From NCBI RefSeq assembly GCF_900091615.1, contig NZ_FMIA01000002.1:4154001-4218000 (forward strand): 64,000 nt of DNA, written 5' to 3'. Below the pieces are notes generated by a model. That model searched no databases and was not told where the DNA came from. It was given only the letters and a program-made list of their open reading frames with translations. The position numbers and the translations under genes were made by a program. The stretch is from Micromonospora yangpuensis (lineage in GTDB: Bacteria > Actinomycetota > Actinomycetes > Mycobacteriales > Micromonosporaceae). The first letter of the stretch is position 1, and the number at the start of each line of letters is the position of its first letter. This document shows, piece by piece, positions 9,848-18,797 of this stretch.

Positions 9848-10630
9848 TTGAGCGTCTCGGAGATCGCCGCGGTTCTGCAGGCGGTGATCGAAGGTGTCGC
9901 AGACCAACGCCGTCGGCTCGCCGCCGTCACCGACGACCTCCAGCGGGATCGCGACCGGTTCCACGCCGTCACCGCCGCCTCCGGGCATCGTCTCGTCGGT
10001 GAGACGCTGCGCCAGCAGACCGAGGCGACCCAGCGGTTACGCCACGCCGACCACCTGCTGAGCGTTATACCGCAGGCCCTGGCCGAGTTCGCGGCGGCGA
10101 TCGGCGCAACCGTCCAGCCCTCATCCACCACCGGAGAACCGCAGCAACCGACTAAACCCCGATCTCAGCCCACCGAACCGGCGACCCCCACCACGGTCGG
10201 CGACCCGGCGGGCATCCCCGCAGCCGTCACCCGCCTGGCCCGACGGCTCAGACCATGGCAGGACGGCGAGAACGCCAAGGCGTACGCCTACGACAGCAAC
10301 CACCAACACCTGACCGACGAACCCTTCACCAGCGGCCGAATCGCCTCCGCCGCCCACGGCCTACGTCCGGTACGAGGCGGCGGCCACCCCGTCACCGTCA
10401 CCGACCACGTCGAGGGACACGTCGCTGCCCGGATGCGCACGCCCAACGGCCCACGCGAGGTCACCCTCGTGATCAACAAGACACCCTGCGACGACCGGCC
10501 CTTCGGCTGCGACCGACTCCTGCCCCACCTCATCCCCACAGGATCACGCCTTACGGTGTACGTGGTCGAAGCAGACGGACCCCGATTCCACCGCACCTAC
10601 CAGGGCACCGGAAAGGCGATCACCACGTGA
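9848..10630 (+). CDS. DddA-like (SCP1.201-type) cytidine deaminase toxin
   Basis: A 260-residue protein starting at TTG 9848. Residues 1-90 are helical and resemble the short N-terminal modules of actinobacterial export-system substrates; residues 91-125 are a Pro/Thr linker. Residues 135-258 form the toxin domain. The deaminase zinc site is H187-V-E189 in TDHVEGHVAA, then P213-C214 and C221 in NKTPCDDRPFGC, followed by DRLLPHLIPTGSRLTVYV. This is the SCP1.201-like/DddA-like family, whose known members deaminate cytosine in DNA. The catalytic Glu and all zinc ligands are present, so it should be active. The next gene overlaps it by 4 bp and encodes a plausible immunity protein. Its target (DNA or nucleotide) is inferred from family. 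Confidence 0.85.
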   Translation: MSVSEIAAVLQAVIEGVADQRRRLAAVTDDLQRDRDRFHAVTAASGHRLVGETLRQQTEATQRLRHADHLLSVIPQALAEFAAAIGATVQPSSTTGEPQQPTKPRSQPTEPATPTTVGDPAGIPAAVTRLARRLRPWQDGENAKAYAYDSNHQHLTDEPFTSGRIASAAHGLRPVRGGGHPVTVTDHVEGHVAARMRTPNGPREVTLVINKTPCDDRPFGCDRLLPHLIPTGSRLTVYVVEADGPRFHRTYQGTGKAITT

Positions 10631-11049
10631 ACTACCAGATGATCTGGACCGGCCACACCCGCACCGTGGCCACCACCGCCGACCTGGCTGCCACACTCGA
10701 AGAGATCACCATACAGACCTCGACCGGCCTGCCGATGGCAGTCACCGTTCTGCCCGCCGGCCACGAACACCTGACCCCGTACGACGACGACTTCCCCGAC
10801 TGCCTAGAAGTAGGGCTCGGCCACCCGGAACGGGCGTTCGTCCGCTGGATGGGCCACGACGGCGGATACGGCTACCAACCCGATCTCCCACCCGGGCCAG
10901 CCGGACTCCGCTTCGACTACGGCGGACAACCCATCCACCCCGAACCCCACGAACTACGCGTCAGCCCCCCAGCCGCCCGACACGCCGTGGAAGAGTTCAT
11001 CACCACCGGCCAACGCCCCACCCACTTGCTCTGGCAACCCGCCCAGTAA
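10627..11049 (+). CDS. Imm1-family immunity protein, partner of the deaminase toxin
   Basis: A 140-residue cytoplasmic protein starting at GTG 10627, which overlaps the toxin stop (GTGA), implying coupled translation. It has no signal peptide or membrane segment, is acidic, and shows the alternating hydrophobic pattern and conserved aromatics (WTGHTRTVATTADL, GGYGYQPDLPPGPAGL, FDYGGQ) that I associate with Imm1 proteins found next to DddA-like deaminases. It would neutralise the toxin in the producing cell by binding the deaminase domain. The position directly behind the toxin is the strongest evidence; family recognition is by eye. Confidence 0.75.
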   Translation: MNYQMIWTGHTRTVATTADLAATLEEITIQTSTGLPMAVTVLPAGHEHLTPYDDDFPDCLEVGLGHPERAFVRWMGHDGGYGYQPDLPPGPAGLRFDYGGQPIHPEPHELRVSPPAARHAVEEFITTGQRPTHLLWQPAQ

Positions 11050-11069
11050 CACCAGGTCGACAGCGGAAC

Positions 11070-11564
11070 TCACGACAGACGGTCCCCGACCACGCCGGTC
11101 ACGACGAGCAGGACCACGGCGACCAACAACGCCAGACCCATAACCCGGCCACGCCGCCGCGCCTCACCGACGCTGACCGCCCGGTACACGCCAAGGCCGG
11201 CCACCGCCGCTACCCCCAGGGGTACCGACACCGAGAGAAAGCGCAGAAGCGACCAAGTGCCGAACGTGCCGTCGTCACCCGCCGAGGCCAGCATGTAGAC
11301 CAGGAAGCCCAGGCCAACCAGGCAAAAGAAGAAGAGCACCAGCGACAACAGGGCCATCCCACGCCGGAAGTCACGCCACTGATCGCGCTCTGCCGGCCCC
11401 GTCGCGATCGGATCGACCCGCTCTGCCTGATCCACGGTGACACCATGCCATAGCGCCACTACCGAAGGCGACTCTCCTCCGGCCGACACCCGATCCGCCT
11501 GGCCAGTGGCGCGGCCGGCCATGCCCTGTCCAGCCGAGCCGTTGACGTCAACGGTGCTACGCAC
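11070..11564 (-). CDS. Small integral membrane protein, unknown
   Basis: A 164-residue protein with a hydrophilic N-terminal 70 residues and three hydrophobic segments (about 72-93, 106-126 and 140-160) separated by short charged loops (GEARRRGR). No motif is recognised. It begins at ATG 11564, overlapping the stop of the upstream truncated DUF6545-type gene by 8 bp, so it may be the second gene of that transcript; internal starts such as ATG at MAGRATG are possible. It converges on the immunity gene. Function unknown. Confidence 0.5.
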   Translation of the reverse strand: MRSTVDVNGSAGQGMAGRATGQADRVSAGGESPSVVALWHGVTVDQAERVDPIATGPAERDQWRDFRRGMALLSLVLFFFCLVGLGFLVYMLASAGDDGTFGTWSLLRFLSVSVPLGVAAVAGLGVYRAVSVGEARRRGRVMGLALLVAVVLLVVTGVVGDRLS

Positions 11565-12099
11565 TACGGAGCGCCGCCCCCTGTCGCACGACGTCCGTGT
11601 CGAGTGCCGCAGAGATCATGCCGAGTCGTCGGGCGTCCGCGTCGAGGTCGGCGTGCGTGCCGAGATCCGTGGGCTTCTCCAGCTGCGGAGAACGACCGGA
11701 CTCGGCGCTGCCACCCTGTCGGCGGCGTTCGATGGCACCGAGCACAGCAGCGGCCTCCCCCGCCGCCCGGGCCCGTTCGGGCTCCCACCCCTCCGCCTCC
11801 GCACGACGTCGCACCTGGTCGATCAGCTGCTCGTCCAGGTCGCCCAGCATCAGCAGTCCGTCGCCGATCTCCACGAACCGCCGGTACAGCCGGGAATCCG
11901 CGCCGAACCACGCGCGCCTCGGCCGTTCCGGACGCCGCGGCGGAGCCAGAGCAATCGAGGGTACGACCTGGTAGATGGCGTACCACAGGGGATGCAGATC
12001 CCGGTACGCCCCGCTGCGGCGGGGCCAGGCCCGCAGGCTCTCGACGGCTTTCCACGTCGACGACAGCACCAGGCTCGAACAGATGAGGGACTTGGACAC
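11557..12099 (-). pseudogene. DUF6545 (MAB_1171c-type) C-terminal remnant
   Basis: The 180-codon frame matches only the soluble C-terminal domain of MAB_1171c-type membrane proteins: LHPLWYAIYQVVPSIAL, the RRPERPRRAWFGADSRLYRRFVEI segment, and LRRRAEAEGWEPERARAAGEAAAVL. Intact relatives have about seven transmembrane helices before this domain; none are present here, and the residues before LHPLW are unrelated. The promoter side is intact and AT-rich with an inverted repeat, so the remnant may still be transcribed. In other actinomycetes these genes sit beside XRE-type regulators and toxin-like genes. I treat it as 5'-deleted rather than a functional short protein. Confidence 0.6.
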
Positions 12100-12109
12100 C
12101 GATCTGAAG

Positions 12110-12129
12110 CACTCATGCTTACATGAGTG
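12110..12129 (-). promoter_or_regulatory. Inverted repeat operator candidate before the DUF6545 remnant
   Basis: CACTCATG-CTTA-CATGAGTG is a perfect 8-bp inverted repeat just upstream of the leftward reading frame, with a possible -10 (TACACT on the minus strand) further upstream. A related ATGAGTG half-site recurs at 12173. The size and symmetry fit a dimeric repressor such as an XRE or TetR protein. The regulator is not in the window. Confidence 0.4.
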
Positions 12130-12364
12130 TTCATGGGCCTAGTGTATCGCTTCCGCGGATTGCAGCTTCGACATGAGTGACCCGTTTCTATCGGCATCAC
12201 GGGCGCGCTGACGCGGGCGCGAGAGCTGATCGGGTACGCCCGATTCCGGCCGGAGCAACCTCCGGTCCCGGAAAGGTCGCTTCCGAGGCCGGCACTCCTA
12301 CAACCTTCACAGCCATTTTCATCCTGCGTAGTGGTTGTCTTCGACGTGGTGTAGGACGAGGATG

Positions 12365-12958
12365 CCCCTCCCCCGGGGAGGTCGTCGGCCTCCTGGGCGT
12401 CTCCGGCTCGGGCAAGACACCCTGGCGCTCGCCCTGCTCGGTCACCAGCGCCCCGGACTGCACCTACGGTCGGGGCGGCTACGGGTCTTCGGCACCGACC
12501 CCTTCCGTCCCGAGGGCCGGGCCCTGCGCGGCCAGGTCGTCTCCTTCCTCGGCCAGGACCCGGCCGCCGCCCTGAACCCCGCCCGCCGCCTCGGTGCCCA
12601 ACTCGCGGAGGCCGCCGGGCCGGGCCGGGTCACGGAACTACTGGCGACGATGGACCTGCCCACCGACCACGCCTTCACCCGACGACGGCCCCACCAGATC
12701 TCCGGCGGGCAGGCCCAGCGCGTCGCCCTGGCCATCGCCATCGCCGGCAACCCCCGCCTGCTGATCCTCGACGAACCCACCAGCGGCCTCGACGAACCCC
12801 TCGCCCGGGACCTGCGCGAACGGCTCACCACCTACCTGCGGGACCGGGACTGCGCCGCCCTGGTCATCACCCACACCCCGCCCTGGCCTCGACCATGGCC
12901 TACCGGATCCTCCACCTCGACTCCGGACGCCTGGCACCCGCCCCCGTCCACCCCGACC
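12365..12958 (+). pseudogene. ABC transporter ATPase (Opp/Dpp-like), two frameshifts
   Basis: Homology to an ABC ATPase is spread over shifted frames. PGEVVGLLGVSGSGKT (Walker A) lies in one frame up to about 12420, then [18 protein letters not shown] through the signature SGGQAQRVALAIAIAG, Walker B LLILDEPTSGLD and LVITH in a second, and from about 12880 the C-terminal phrase STMAYRILHLDSGRLAP in a third. Each shift is explained by loss of one base (near 12419 and 12883). Sequence before the Walker A is almost absent, so the gene is also 5'-truncated. The style is that of oligopeptide/nickel-type importer ATPases. It abuts the salicylate synthase fragment without an intact gene end. Nonfunctional as read. 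Confidence 0.75.
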
Positions 12959-12972
12959 CGCCGCCGTTTCCT

Positions 12973-13200
12973 TGCTGCTGCGGCTCGGGGACTGGGAGGT
13001 GGCGGGTTTCAGCCCGGAGATCGCCCGGGTCACCCCCGACGGCACGGTCGTGACGCAGCCCCTCGCCGGCACCCGCGCCCTCGACGGCAGCCCGCTGTTC
13101 GACGCCGCCCGCTGCGACGAGCTGTACCGGGACGCCACGGAGGTGTTCGAACACGCCCTCTCGGTCCACCTCGCCGCCACCGAGATGTCCACCGTGTGCG
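12973..13200 (+). pseudogene. Salicylate synthase (MbtI/TrpE-type) internal fragment
   Basis: About 76 codons read as the centre of a chorismate-binding salicylate synthase: LLLRLGDWEVAGFSPEI, VVTQPLAGTRAL and EVFEHALSVHLAATEM correspond to the family pattern in which the PLAGT motif and a helical EHxxSV segment follow each other. Both ends are missing: the 5' side meets the ABC ATPase remnant, and homology stops near 13200 in unrelated sequence. Intact enzymes make salicylate for siderophores. With the nearby condensation-domain piece this points to a lost siderophore pathway. Confidence 0.7.
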
Positions 13201-13709
13201 CTCGCGCGAACCGACCGCCGCCGACGCCGGTGCGGGGCCTTCCCTCGTACCGCTGCCGGTGGCCTGCTCGCCAACGGCTGTCTGCCGGTCGCCGCCCACG
13301 GCCGGAGCGGGTGGAGCCGGTAGCACACGCCAGCCTGGTTGGCCCGATGCGCCTTGTTCGCGGTCGCGGCCGCTGCTCGTGCGCCGGCCCCGCCCGCCAC
13401 CGCCGTGTCGAAGCCCACGGCGATCGCCTCCGCGGGAGCCACAGTCGACTGCTCCGCCGCTGGCACGGTGGAAAACGTCCGGGGTACGAGGCGCAGCCAC
13501 GCAGACGATCCGACCAGTACGGGTTCCGCGGCGCCGCCACTCCCTCCTGCGGTGCCCGACCCCCGACCCCGCCGTGTGATCCTGCCCGACTGGTGACCCG
13601 TACCACCCGCTGCGGAGGTGGCGTGAAAAGGGCGTCAAAAAGCAGCTCACCGCCGTGATAGTTGCGTTAACACCCCTGTTCGGCCGGCGGCCCGAGGCGT
13701 TTGCTTGCC
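13201..13709. other. About 500 bp without a supported gene
   Basis: Several open frames cross this stretch on both strands, but none has recognisable homology, a credible ribosome site or a consistent boundary. It separates the decayed salicylate synthase fragment from the kdp promoter region and is probably degraded coding DNA plus the upstream part of the kdp control region. Confidence 0.5.
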
Positions 13710-13734
13710 CGGCACGACCGGCCCGGTCGTGCCG
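13710..13734. promoter_or_regulatory. Perfect 12-bp inverted repeat before the kdp operon
   Basis: CGGCACGACCGG and its exact complement are separated by one base, ending about 25 bp before the first kdp-operon start and about 8 bp before its GGTGGGAGA ribosome site. It could be an operator on DNA, for KdpE or another dimeric regulator, or an RNA hairpin controlling access to the first ribosome site. No oligo-U tract follows, so a terminator is less likely. Confidence 0.5.
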
Positions 13735-13759
13735 AAGTCGTCCCGGTGGGAGATCAGTC

Positions 13760-13843
13760 GTGTCCGACGTGCCGTTCGTGGTGTTGACGGTGGTGCTGTT
13801 CGCAGCGCTCGCTCTCGTGGTGAGGGGGGTGGAGAAGCTGTGA
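13760..13843 (+). CDS. Small membrane protein preceding kdpF
   Basis: A 27-residue peptide from GTG 13760, preceded by GGGAGA at a good distance. It is one hydrophobic helix ([18 protein letters not shown]) ending in the charged RGVEKL. Its stop overlaps the kdpF GTG (GTGA). Similar tiny ORFs are common at the head of actinobacterial kdp operons, so this is probably a real accessory or stabilising subunit of the potassium pump. It is not KdpF, which follows as a separate ORF. Confidence 0.65.
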   Translation: MSDVPFVVLTVVLFAALALVVRGVEKL

Positions 13844-13929
13844 GTGCTGTCAACGCCGTCGGCTTGGTGCTGGCGATGGGCTTGGCCGTGTTCCTGGTGA
13901 TCGCCCTGCTCTTTCCGGAGCGCTTCTGA
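13840..13929 (+). CDS. kdpF: KdpF, small subunit of the potassium-transporting ATPase
   Basis: A 29-residue single-helix protein ([23 protein letters not shown]). The PERF C-terminus is characteristic of KdpF, which stabilises the KdpABC complex in the cytoplasmic membrane. The GTG at 13840 overlaps the preceding small ORF and its stop overlaps the kdpA start (TGATG), so the three genes are translationally coupled. Confidence 0.9.
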   Translation: MSAVNAVGLVLAMGLAVFLVIALLFPERF

Positions 13930-15584
13930 TGACCACGACGACAGCTGGTGTGCTCTTCATCCTGTCCCTTCTCGCCGCTTTGGTCGCGGTCTACCGGCCC
14001 TTCGGTGACTACATGTACCGGGTGGTGTCCGGCACCCGGCAGTCCCGCGTCGAGCGGGGGGTCTACCGCCTCGTCGGTGTCGACCCGGCCGCCGAGCAGA
14101 CCTGGGGGGTGTACGCCCGTAGTGTGCTCGCCTTCTCCGCGATCTCGATCCTGTTCCTGTACGCGTTCCAGCGCCTCCAGCACCACCTCTGGCTGTCGCT
14201 GGGGCTCGACCCGGTGGTGCCGCACGGCGCCTGGAACACCGCGGTGTCGTTCGTGACCAACACGAACTGGCAGTGGTACTCGGGTGAGTCGACGATGGGG
14301 CACCTGGTGCAGATGGCCGGACTGGCGGTGCAGAACTTCGCCTCGGCGGCGGTGGGCATCGCGGTGGCAGTGGCCCTGGTACGGGGGTTCGCCCGTCGTC
14401 ACACCGGGGAGTTGGGCAACTTCTGGGTGGACATGACCCGTATCGTCCTGCGAATTCTGCTACCGATCGCGCTGCTCGGCGCACTGGCGCTGATGATCGG
14501 CGGGACGGTGCAGAACCTATCCGGCGGCACCGAGGTGACCACCCTCACCGGCGGCACCCAGACGATCACCGGCGGGCCCGTCGCCAGCCAGGAGGTGATC
14601 AAGGAACTGGGCACCAACGGCGGTGGCTTCTACAACGTCAACAGCGCCCATCCCTTCGAGAACCCGTCGGCGTGGACGAACTGGCTGGAGATATTCCTGC
14701 TCCTGCTGATCCCGTTCAGCCTGCCGAGGGTCTTCGGCCGCATCGTCGGGCAGCACCGGCAGGGCTACGCGATTGCCGCCGTCATGGGAGTCCTGGCACT
14801 CGCCAGCGTCACCCTGACCAACGTCTTCGAGCTGACCGGGCACGGCACCGTCCCGGAGGCGGTCGGCGCGGCGCTGGAGGGTAAGGAGGTCCGGTTCGAC
14901 GTGTCGAACTCGGCCACCTTCGCCGCTGCCACCACGCTGACCTCGACCGGCGCGGTGAACTCGTTCCACGACTCCTTCACCGCGCTGGGTGGAGGCATGC
15001 TGCTGGGCAACATGATGCTCGGTGAGGTCGCGCCCGGCGGGGTCGGTGCCGGCCTGTACGGGATCCTGATCCTGGCGGTGATCACCGTCTTCGTGGCGGG
15101 CCTGATGGTCGGCCGGACCCCGGAGTACGTGGGTAAGAAGATCGGCTCCAGGGAGATCAAGTTCGCCTCGGTGTACTTCCTGGTCACGCCGACGCTGGTC
15201 CTGGTCGGCACGGCTGCGGCGTTCGCCACCGGGAACAACTCGACCGCGTTGAACGTCGGCCCACACGGGCTGTCCGAGGTGCTGTACGCGTTCACCTCGG
15301 CGAGCAACAACAACGGTTCCGCGTTCGCGGGCATCACCGTGAACACCCCGTGGTGGAACACGGCCCTGGGGCTGTGCATGCTGCTCGGTCGTTTCCTGCC
15401 GATCATCCTCGTGCTCGCCCTCGCCGGCTCGCTGGCCCGACAGCCCCCCACTCCCGCCTCCGACGGGACCCTGCCCACGCACCGGCCACTGTTCGTCGGC
15501 ATGGTCGTCGGGGTCACGGTGATCCTCAGCGCGCTCACCTTCCTGCCCGCGCTCGCCCTCGGCCCTCTGGCAGAAGGGCTGTGA
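13929..15584 (+). CDS. kdpA: KdpA, potassium-translocating subunit of the Kdp ATPase
   Basis: A 551-residue polytopic membrane protein of the usual length. The four selectivity-filter-like loops can be seen: [30 protein letters not shown], the [20 protein letters not shown] region and [13 protein letters not shown]. KdpA binds and conducts potassium while KdpB supplies ATP energy, giving high-affinity uptake at low external potassium. Translation is coupled to kdpF by the TGATG overlap. No defects are seen. Confidence 0.97.
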   Translation: MTTTTAGVLFILSLLAALVAVYRPFGDYMYRVVSGTRQSRVERGVYRLVGVDPAAEQTWGVYARSVLAFSAISILFLYAFQRLQHHLWLSLGLDPVVPHGAWNTAVSFVTNTNWQWYSGESTMGHLVQMAGLAVQNFASAAVGIAVAVALVRGFARRHTGELGNFWVDMTRIVLRILLPIALLGALALMIGGTVQNLSGGTEVTTLTGGTQTITGGPVASQEVIKELGTNGGGFYNVNSAHPFENPSAWTNWLEIFLLLLIPFSLPRVFGRIVGQHRQGYAIAAVMGVLALASVTLTNVFELTGHGTVPEAVGAALEGKEVRFDVSNSATFAAATTLTSTGAVNSFHDSFTALGGGMLLGNMMLGEVAPGGVGAGLYGILILAVITVFVAGLMVGRTPEYVGKKIGSREIKFASVYFLVTPTLVLVGTAAAFATGNNSTALNVGPHGLSEVLYAFTSASNNNGSAFAGITVNTPWWNTALGLCMLLGRFLPIILVLALAGSLARQPPTPASDGTLPTHRPLFVGMVVGVTVILSALTFLPALALGPLAEGL

Positions 15585-15589
15585 ACAGC

Positions 15590-17794
15590 ATGAGAGAGAT
15601 GGACATGACCACCTCCACGCCGGCGCCGCACGGCACCGCCGACACGGGAACCGCCGGTACCCCGGGCGCCCACGGCAGCCGGACCGGTGGTGGCCTGCTT
15701 GACCCGAGGCAACTGCTCCGCTCGCTACCGGAGGCCGTGCGCAAGCTCGACCCACGGACGCTCTGGCGCAACCCGGTGATGCTGATCGTCGAGATCGGCG
15801 CGGCCTTCACCACCGTGCTCGCCGTCGCCGCCCCCTCGATGTTCGCGATCGCGATCACGGTCTGGCTGTGGCTCACCGTGATCTTCGCCAACGTCGCCGA
15901 AGCGGTCGCCGAGGGCCGGGGCAAGGCCCAGGCGGCCACCCTGCGCCAGGCCAAGACGAACACGATCGCCACCCGGCTGATCGACTGGACCCCCGGCACC
16001 CGCGCCGACGCCCTGCGGGACGAGGCGGTACCCGCCACCGACCTGCGACAGGGCGATGTCGTCCTGGTCGTGGCCGGTGAGATCATCCCGGGTGACGGTG
16101 ACGTGGTCGAGGGCATCGCCAGCGTGGACGAGTCGGCCATCACCGGCGAGTCGGCTCCGGTGATCCGGGAGTCCGGCGGTGACCGCAGCGCCGTCACCGG
16201 CGGCACGAAGGTACTCTCCGACCAGATCGTCGTGCGGATCACGCAGCGCCCTGGCGAGAGCTTCATCGATCGGATGATCGCCCTGGTCGAGGGTGCCAAC
16301 CGACAGAAGACCCCGAACGAGATCGCGCTGAACATCCTGCTCGCGGCGCTCTCCGTCGTCTTTCTGCTGGCCGTGGTGACCCTGCAGCCACTGGCGATCT
16401 TCTCCAAGGGCTACCAGGCCGCGGCCCCGGACACCCAGGCGATCACCGACACCGGCGTCACCGGCGTGGTCCTGGTCTCCCTGCTGGTCTGCCTGATTCC
16501 GACCACCATCGGGGCGCTGCTGTCCGCCATCGGTATCGCCGGCATGGACCGCCTCGTCCAACGCAACGTCCTGGCGATGAGCGGTCGGGCCGTGGAGGCC
16601 GCGGGTGACGTCAACACCCTGCTGCTCGACAAGACCGGCACCATCACCCTCGGTAATCGGCAGGCGGCGGACTTCCTCCCCGTCGGGGGCGTCACCGCTG
16701 CCGAGGTGGCAGACGCCGCCCAGTTGTCCAGCCTCGCCGACGAGACGCCCGAGGGTCGGTCGGTGGTCGTGCTGGCGAAGAACGAGTACGGCCTGCGCGA
16801 GCGGGAGCCCGGACTGATGCCGCACGCCACGTTCGTGCCGTTCACCGCCCAGACCCGAATGAGCGGCGTCGATCTGGCCGCCGCCGGTGAGGGATCGGAC
16901 CGGCGGGTGCGCAAGGGAGCCTCGACGGCGGTGCTCAGATGGGTCCGCGACAACGGCGGAGACCCCACCGCTGACGTCGCCGGGATCGTCGACGCCATCA
17001 GCGGCAGCGGTGGTACTCCGCTGGTGGTCGCCGAGCACGTCGACGGCGAGCCGGCCCGCGTCCTCGGGGTGGTCCATCTCAAGGACGTGGTCAAGCCCGG
17101 GATGCGGGAGCGGTTCGACGAGATGCGTCGGATGGGCATCCGGACTGTGATGATCACTGGGGACAATCCCCGTACCGCGAAGGCGATCGCCGACGAGGCG
17201 GGGGTGGACGACTTCCTCGCCGAAGCCACCCCGGAGGACAAGCTCGCCCTGATCCGCAAGGAGCAGGAAGGTGGTCGACTGGTCGCGATGACCGGCGACG
17301 GCACCAACGACGCGCCCGCCCTGGCCCAGGCCGACGTGGGCGTGGCGATGAACACCGGGACCTCGGCCGCCAAGGAGGCCGGCAACATGGTCGACCTCGA
17401 CTCCGATCCGACCAAGCTGATCGAGATCGTGGAGATCGGAAAGCAACTGCTGATCACCCGGGGTGCGCTGACCACCTTCAGTATCGCCAACGACATCGCC
17501 AAGTACTTCGCGATCATCCCGGCCATGTTCGTCGGCATCTATCCGAGCCTGGACACGCTGAACGTCATGCGTCTGTCCAGCCCCGAGTCGGCCATCCTCG
17601 CCGCGGTCGTCTTCAACGCACTGGTCATCGTGGCGCTCATCCCGCTCGCCCTGCGGGGTGTCCGGTACCGACCAGCCGCGGCCTCGAAGCTGCTCACCCG
17701 CAACCTGTGGATCTACGGTCTCGGCGGGATCGTCGTCCCGTTCGTCGGCATCAAGCTCATCGACCTGCTCATCCAGTTCGTACCGGGGATCTGA
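15590..17794 (+). CDS. kdpB: KdpB, P-type ATPase subunit of the Kdp pump
   Basis: About 734 residues with all P-type ATPase landmarks: the actuator motif TGES (in [12 protein letters not shown]), the phosphorylated Asp in [12 protein letters not shown] (about residue 347), the hinge [16 protein letters not shown], and [21 protein letters not shown]. It hydrolyses ATP to drive potassium uptake through KdpA. The start is uncertain: GTG 15581 overlaps the kdpA stop (GTGA) after AGAAGGG, while ATG 15590 and ATG 15605 are in frame; the choice changes only the flexible N-terminus. kdpC follows directly. Confidence 0.96.
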   Translation: MREMDMTTSTPAPHGTADTGTAGTPGAHGSRTGGGLLDPRQLLRSLPEAVRKLDPRTLWRNPVMLIVEIGAAFTTVLAVAAPSMFAIAITVWLWLTVIFANVAEAVAEGRGKAQAATLRQAKTNTIATRLIDWTPGTRADALRDEAVPATDLRQGDVVLVVAGEIIPGDGDVVEGIASVDESAITGESAPVIRESGGDRSAVTGGTKVLSDQIVVRITQRPGESFIDRMIALVEGANRQKTPNEIALNILLAALSVVFLLAVVTLQPLAIFSKGYQAAAPDTQAITDTGVTGVVLVSLLVCLIPTTIGALLSAIGIAGMDRLVQRNVLAMSGRAVEAAGDVNTLLLDKTGTITLGNRQAADFLPVGGVTAAEVADAAQLSSLADETPEGRSVVVLAKNEYGLREREPGLMPHATFVPFTAQTRMSGVDLAAAGEGSDRRVRKGASTAVLRWVRDNGGDPTADVAGIVDAISGSGGTPLVVAEHVDGEPARVLGVVHLKDVVKPGMRERFDEMRRMGIRTVMITGDNPRTAKAIADEAGVDDFLAEATPEDKLALIRKEQEGGRLVAMTGDGTNDAPALAQADVGVAMNTGTSAAKEAGNMVDLDSDPTKLIEIVEIGKQLLITRGALTTFSIANDIAKYFAIIPAMFVGIYPSLDTLNVMRLSSPESAILAAVVFNALVIVALIPLALRGVRYRPAAASKLLTRNLWIYGLGGIVVPFVGIKLIDLLIQFVPGI

Positions 17795-17795
17795 C

Positions 17796-18677
17796 ATGCG
17801 ACTTCCCACCTGGCTCAACCAACACGTCGCCGCGCTGCGCGCACTGCTCGTCCTCACCGCGCTGCTCGGGTTGGCCTACCCGCTCACCCTGGTCGCCGTC
17901 GGGCAACTGCCCGGTCTGTCCGGCAGGGCAGACGGTTCCCTGCTCACCGCAGACGGCAGGGTCGTCGGCAGCGCGCTGATCGGCCAGTCCTTCACCGACA
18001 TGGACGGCAACCCCGTTCCGCGCTACTTCCAGCCTCGTCCGTCGGCCGCCGGTAACGGGTACGAGCCCACCGCCACGGCCGCCAGCAACCTGGGCCCGGA
18101 GAGTGTCGTCGACACCCTCTCCGCCGAACCGGACGGAGCCGCCGAGAGCCTGCTCACCCAGGTCTGCTCACGCAGCAAGGCGGTGGGTGACCTGGAGGAC
18201 GTCGACGGGCGCCGACCGTACTGCACCCTGGACGGGGTCGGCGCGGTCCTCGCCGTGTTCCGCTCCGACGGGCTCACCGGCCCGATCATCCGCGTCGTGA
18301 GCGTGAACCAGACCGCCCCGGCAACGCCGTTCGTCGGCACCTACGAGGGCGTACCGGTGGAGCTCGCCCAGCCGGGGGAGGACTACCTCGCCCAGGGCGG
18401 ACTGATCATCCCGGTCCGAGGAGACGCCCCCGCCGACCCGGTCGTGCCCGCCGACGCGGTCACCGCCAGCGGCAGCGGCCTCGACCCGCACATCTCCCCC
18501 GAGTACGCCCGCATCCAGGTCACCCGCGTGGCACGTGAACGCGGCGCGGACCCGGCGGCCGTCCGACGACTGGTCGCGACGCACACCACGGGCCGGGCGC
18601 TCGGCTTCATGGGCGCACCCGGCGTCAACGTCCTGGCCCTCAACCTCGCCCTGGACAGGGAGCTCCCGACCCGCTGA
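17796..18677 (+). CDS. kdpC: KdpC, potassium-transporting ATPase subunit C
   Basis: A 293-residue protein with one N-terminal membrane helix (LRALLVLTALLGLAYPLTLVAVG) and an extracytoplasmic domain, including GQSFTD, RYFQPRPSAAG and the conserved end DPHISPEYARIQVTRVARERG. It is longer than the roughly 190-220 residues usual in the family because of an insertion of about 80 residues (around 125-200: VCSRSKAVGDLEDVDGRRPY and following), which seems common in actinomycetes. It stabilises the pump and aids potassium binding. The gene begins one base after the kdpB stop and is followed by a strong hairpin. Confidence 0.95.
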   Translation: MRLPTWLNQHVAALRALLVLTALLGLAYPLTLVAVGQLPGLSGRADGSLLTADGRVVGSALIGQSFTDMDGNPVPRYFQPRPSAAGNGYEPTATAASNLGPESVVDTLSAEPDGAAESLLTQVCSRSKAVGDLEDVDGRRPYCTLDGVGAVLAVFRSDGLTGPIIRVVSVNQTAPATPFVGTYEGVPVELAQPGEDYLAQGGLIIPVRGDAPADPVVPADAVTASGSGLDPHISPEYARIQVTRVARERGADPAAVRRLVATHTTGRALGFMGAPGVNVLALNLALDRELPTR

Positions 18678-18681
18678 GGCA

Positions 18682-18716
18682 CGATCCCGGGCAGGGTCCA
18701 TCCCTGCCCGGGATCG
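18682..18716 (+). terminator. Hairpin between kdpC and kdpD
   Basis: CGATCCCGGGCAGGG pairs perfectly over 15 bp with its complement, with a 5-nt loop (TCCAT). It begins 5 nt after the kdpC stop and lies 80 bp before kdpD. There is no U-run, as usual in GC-rich actinomycetes. It likely terminates or attenuates the structural transcript, lowering kdpDE expression relative to kdpFABC. Confidence 0.7.
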
Positions 18717-18797
18717 TTCACCCATCGACGGCCCCAGCGGGCCCGAGGCCCACCCGACGAGCCACGAGCAGATCCACATCCAGAGAGGACCTTCCAG

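Noticed and set aside
12972..13658. 228-codon ORF starting with the salicylate synthase fragment
   Set aside because: Only the first 76 codons have homology; the rest is unrelated low-complexity sequence, so it is not a real gene of that length.
15725..17857. 710-codon open frame opposite kdpB
   Set aside because: kdpB is unmistakable on the other strand; the antisense frame is low complexity.
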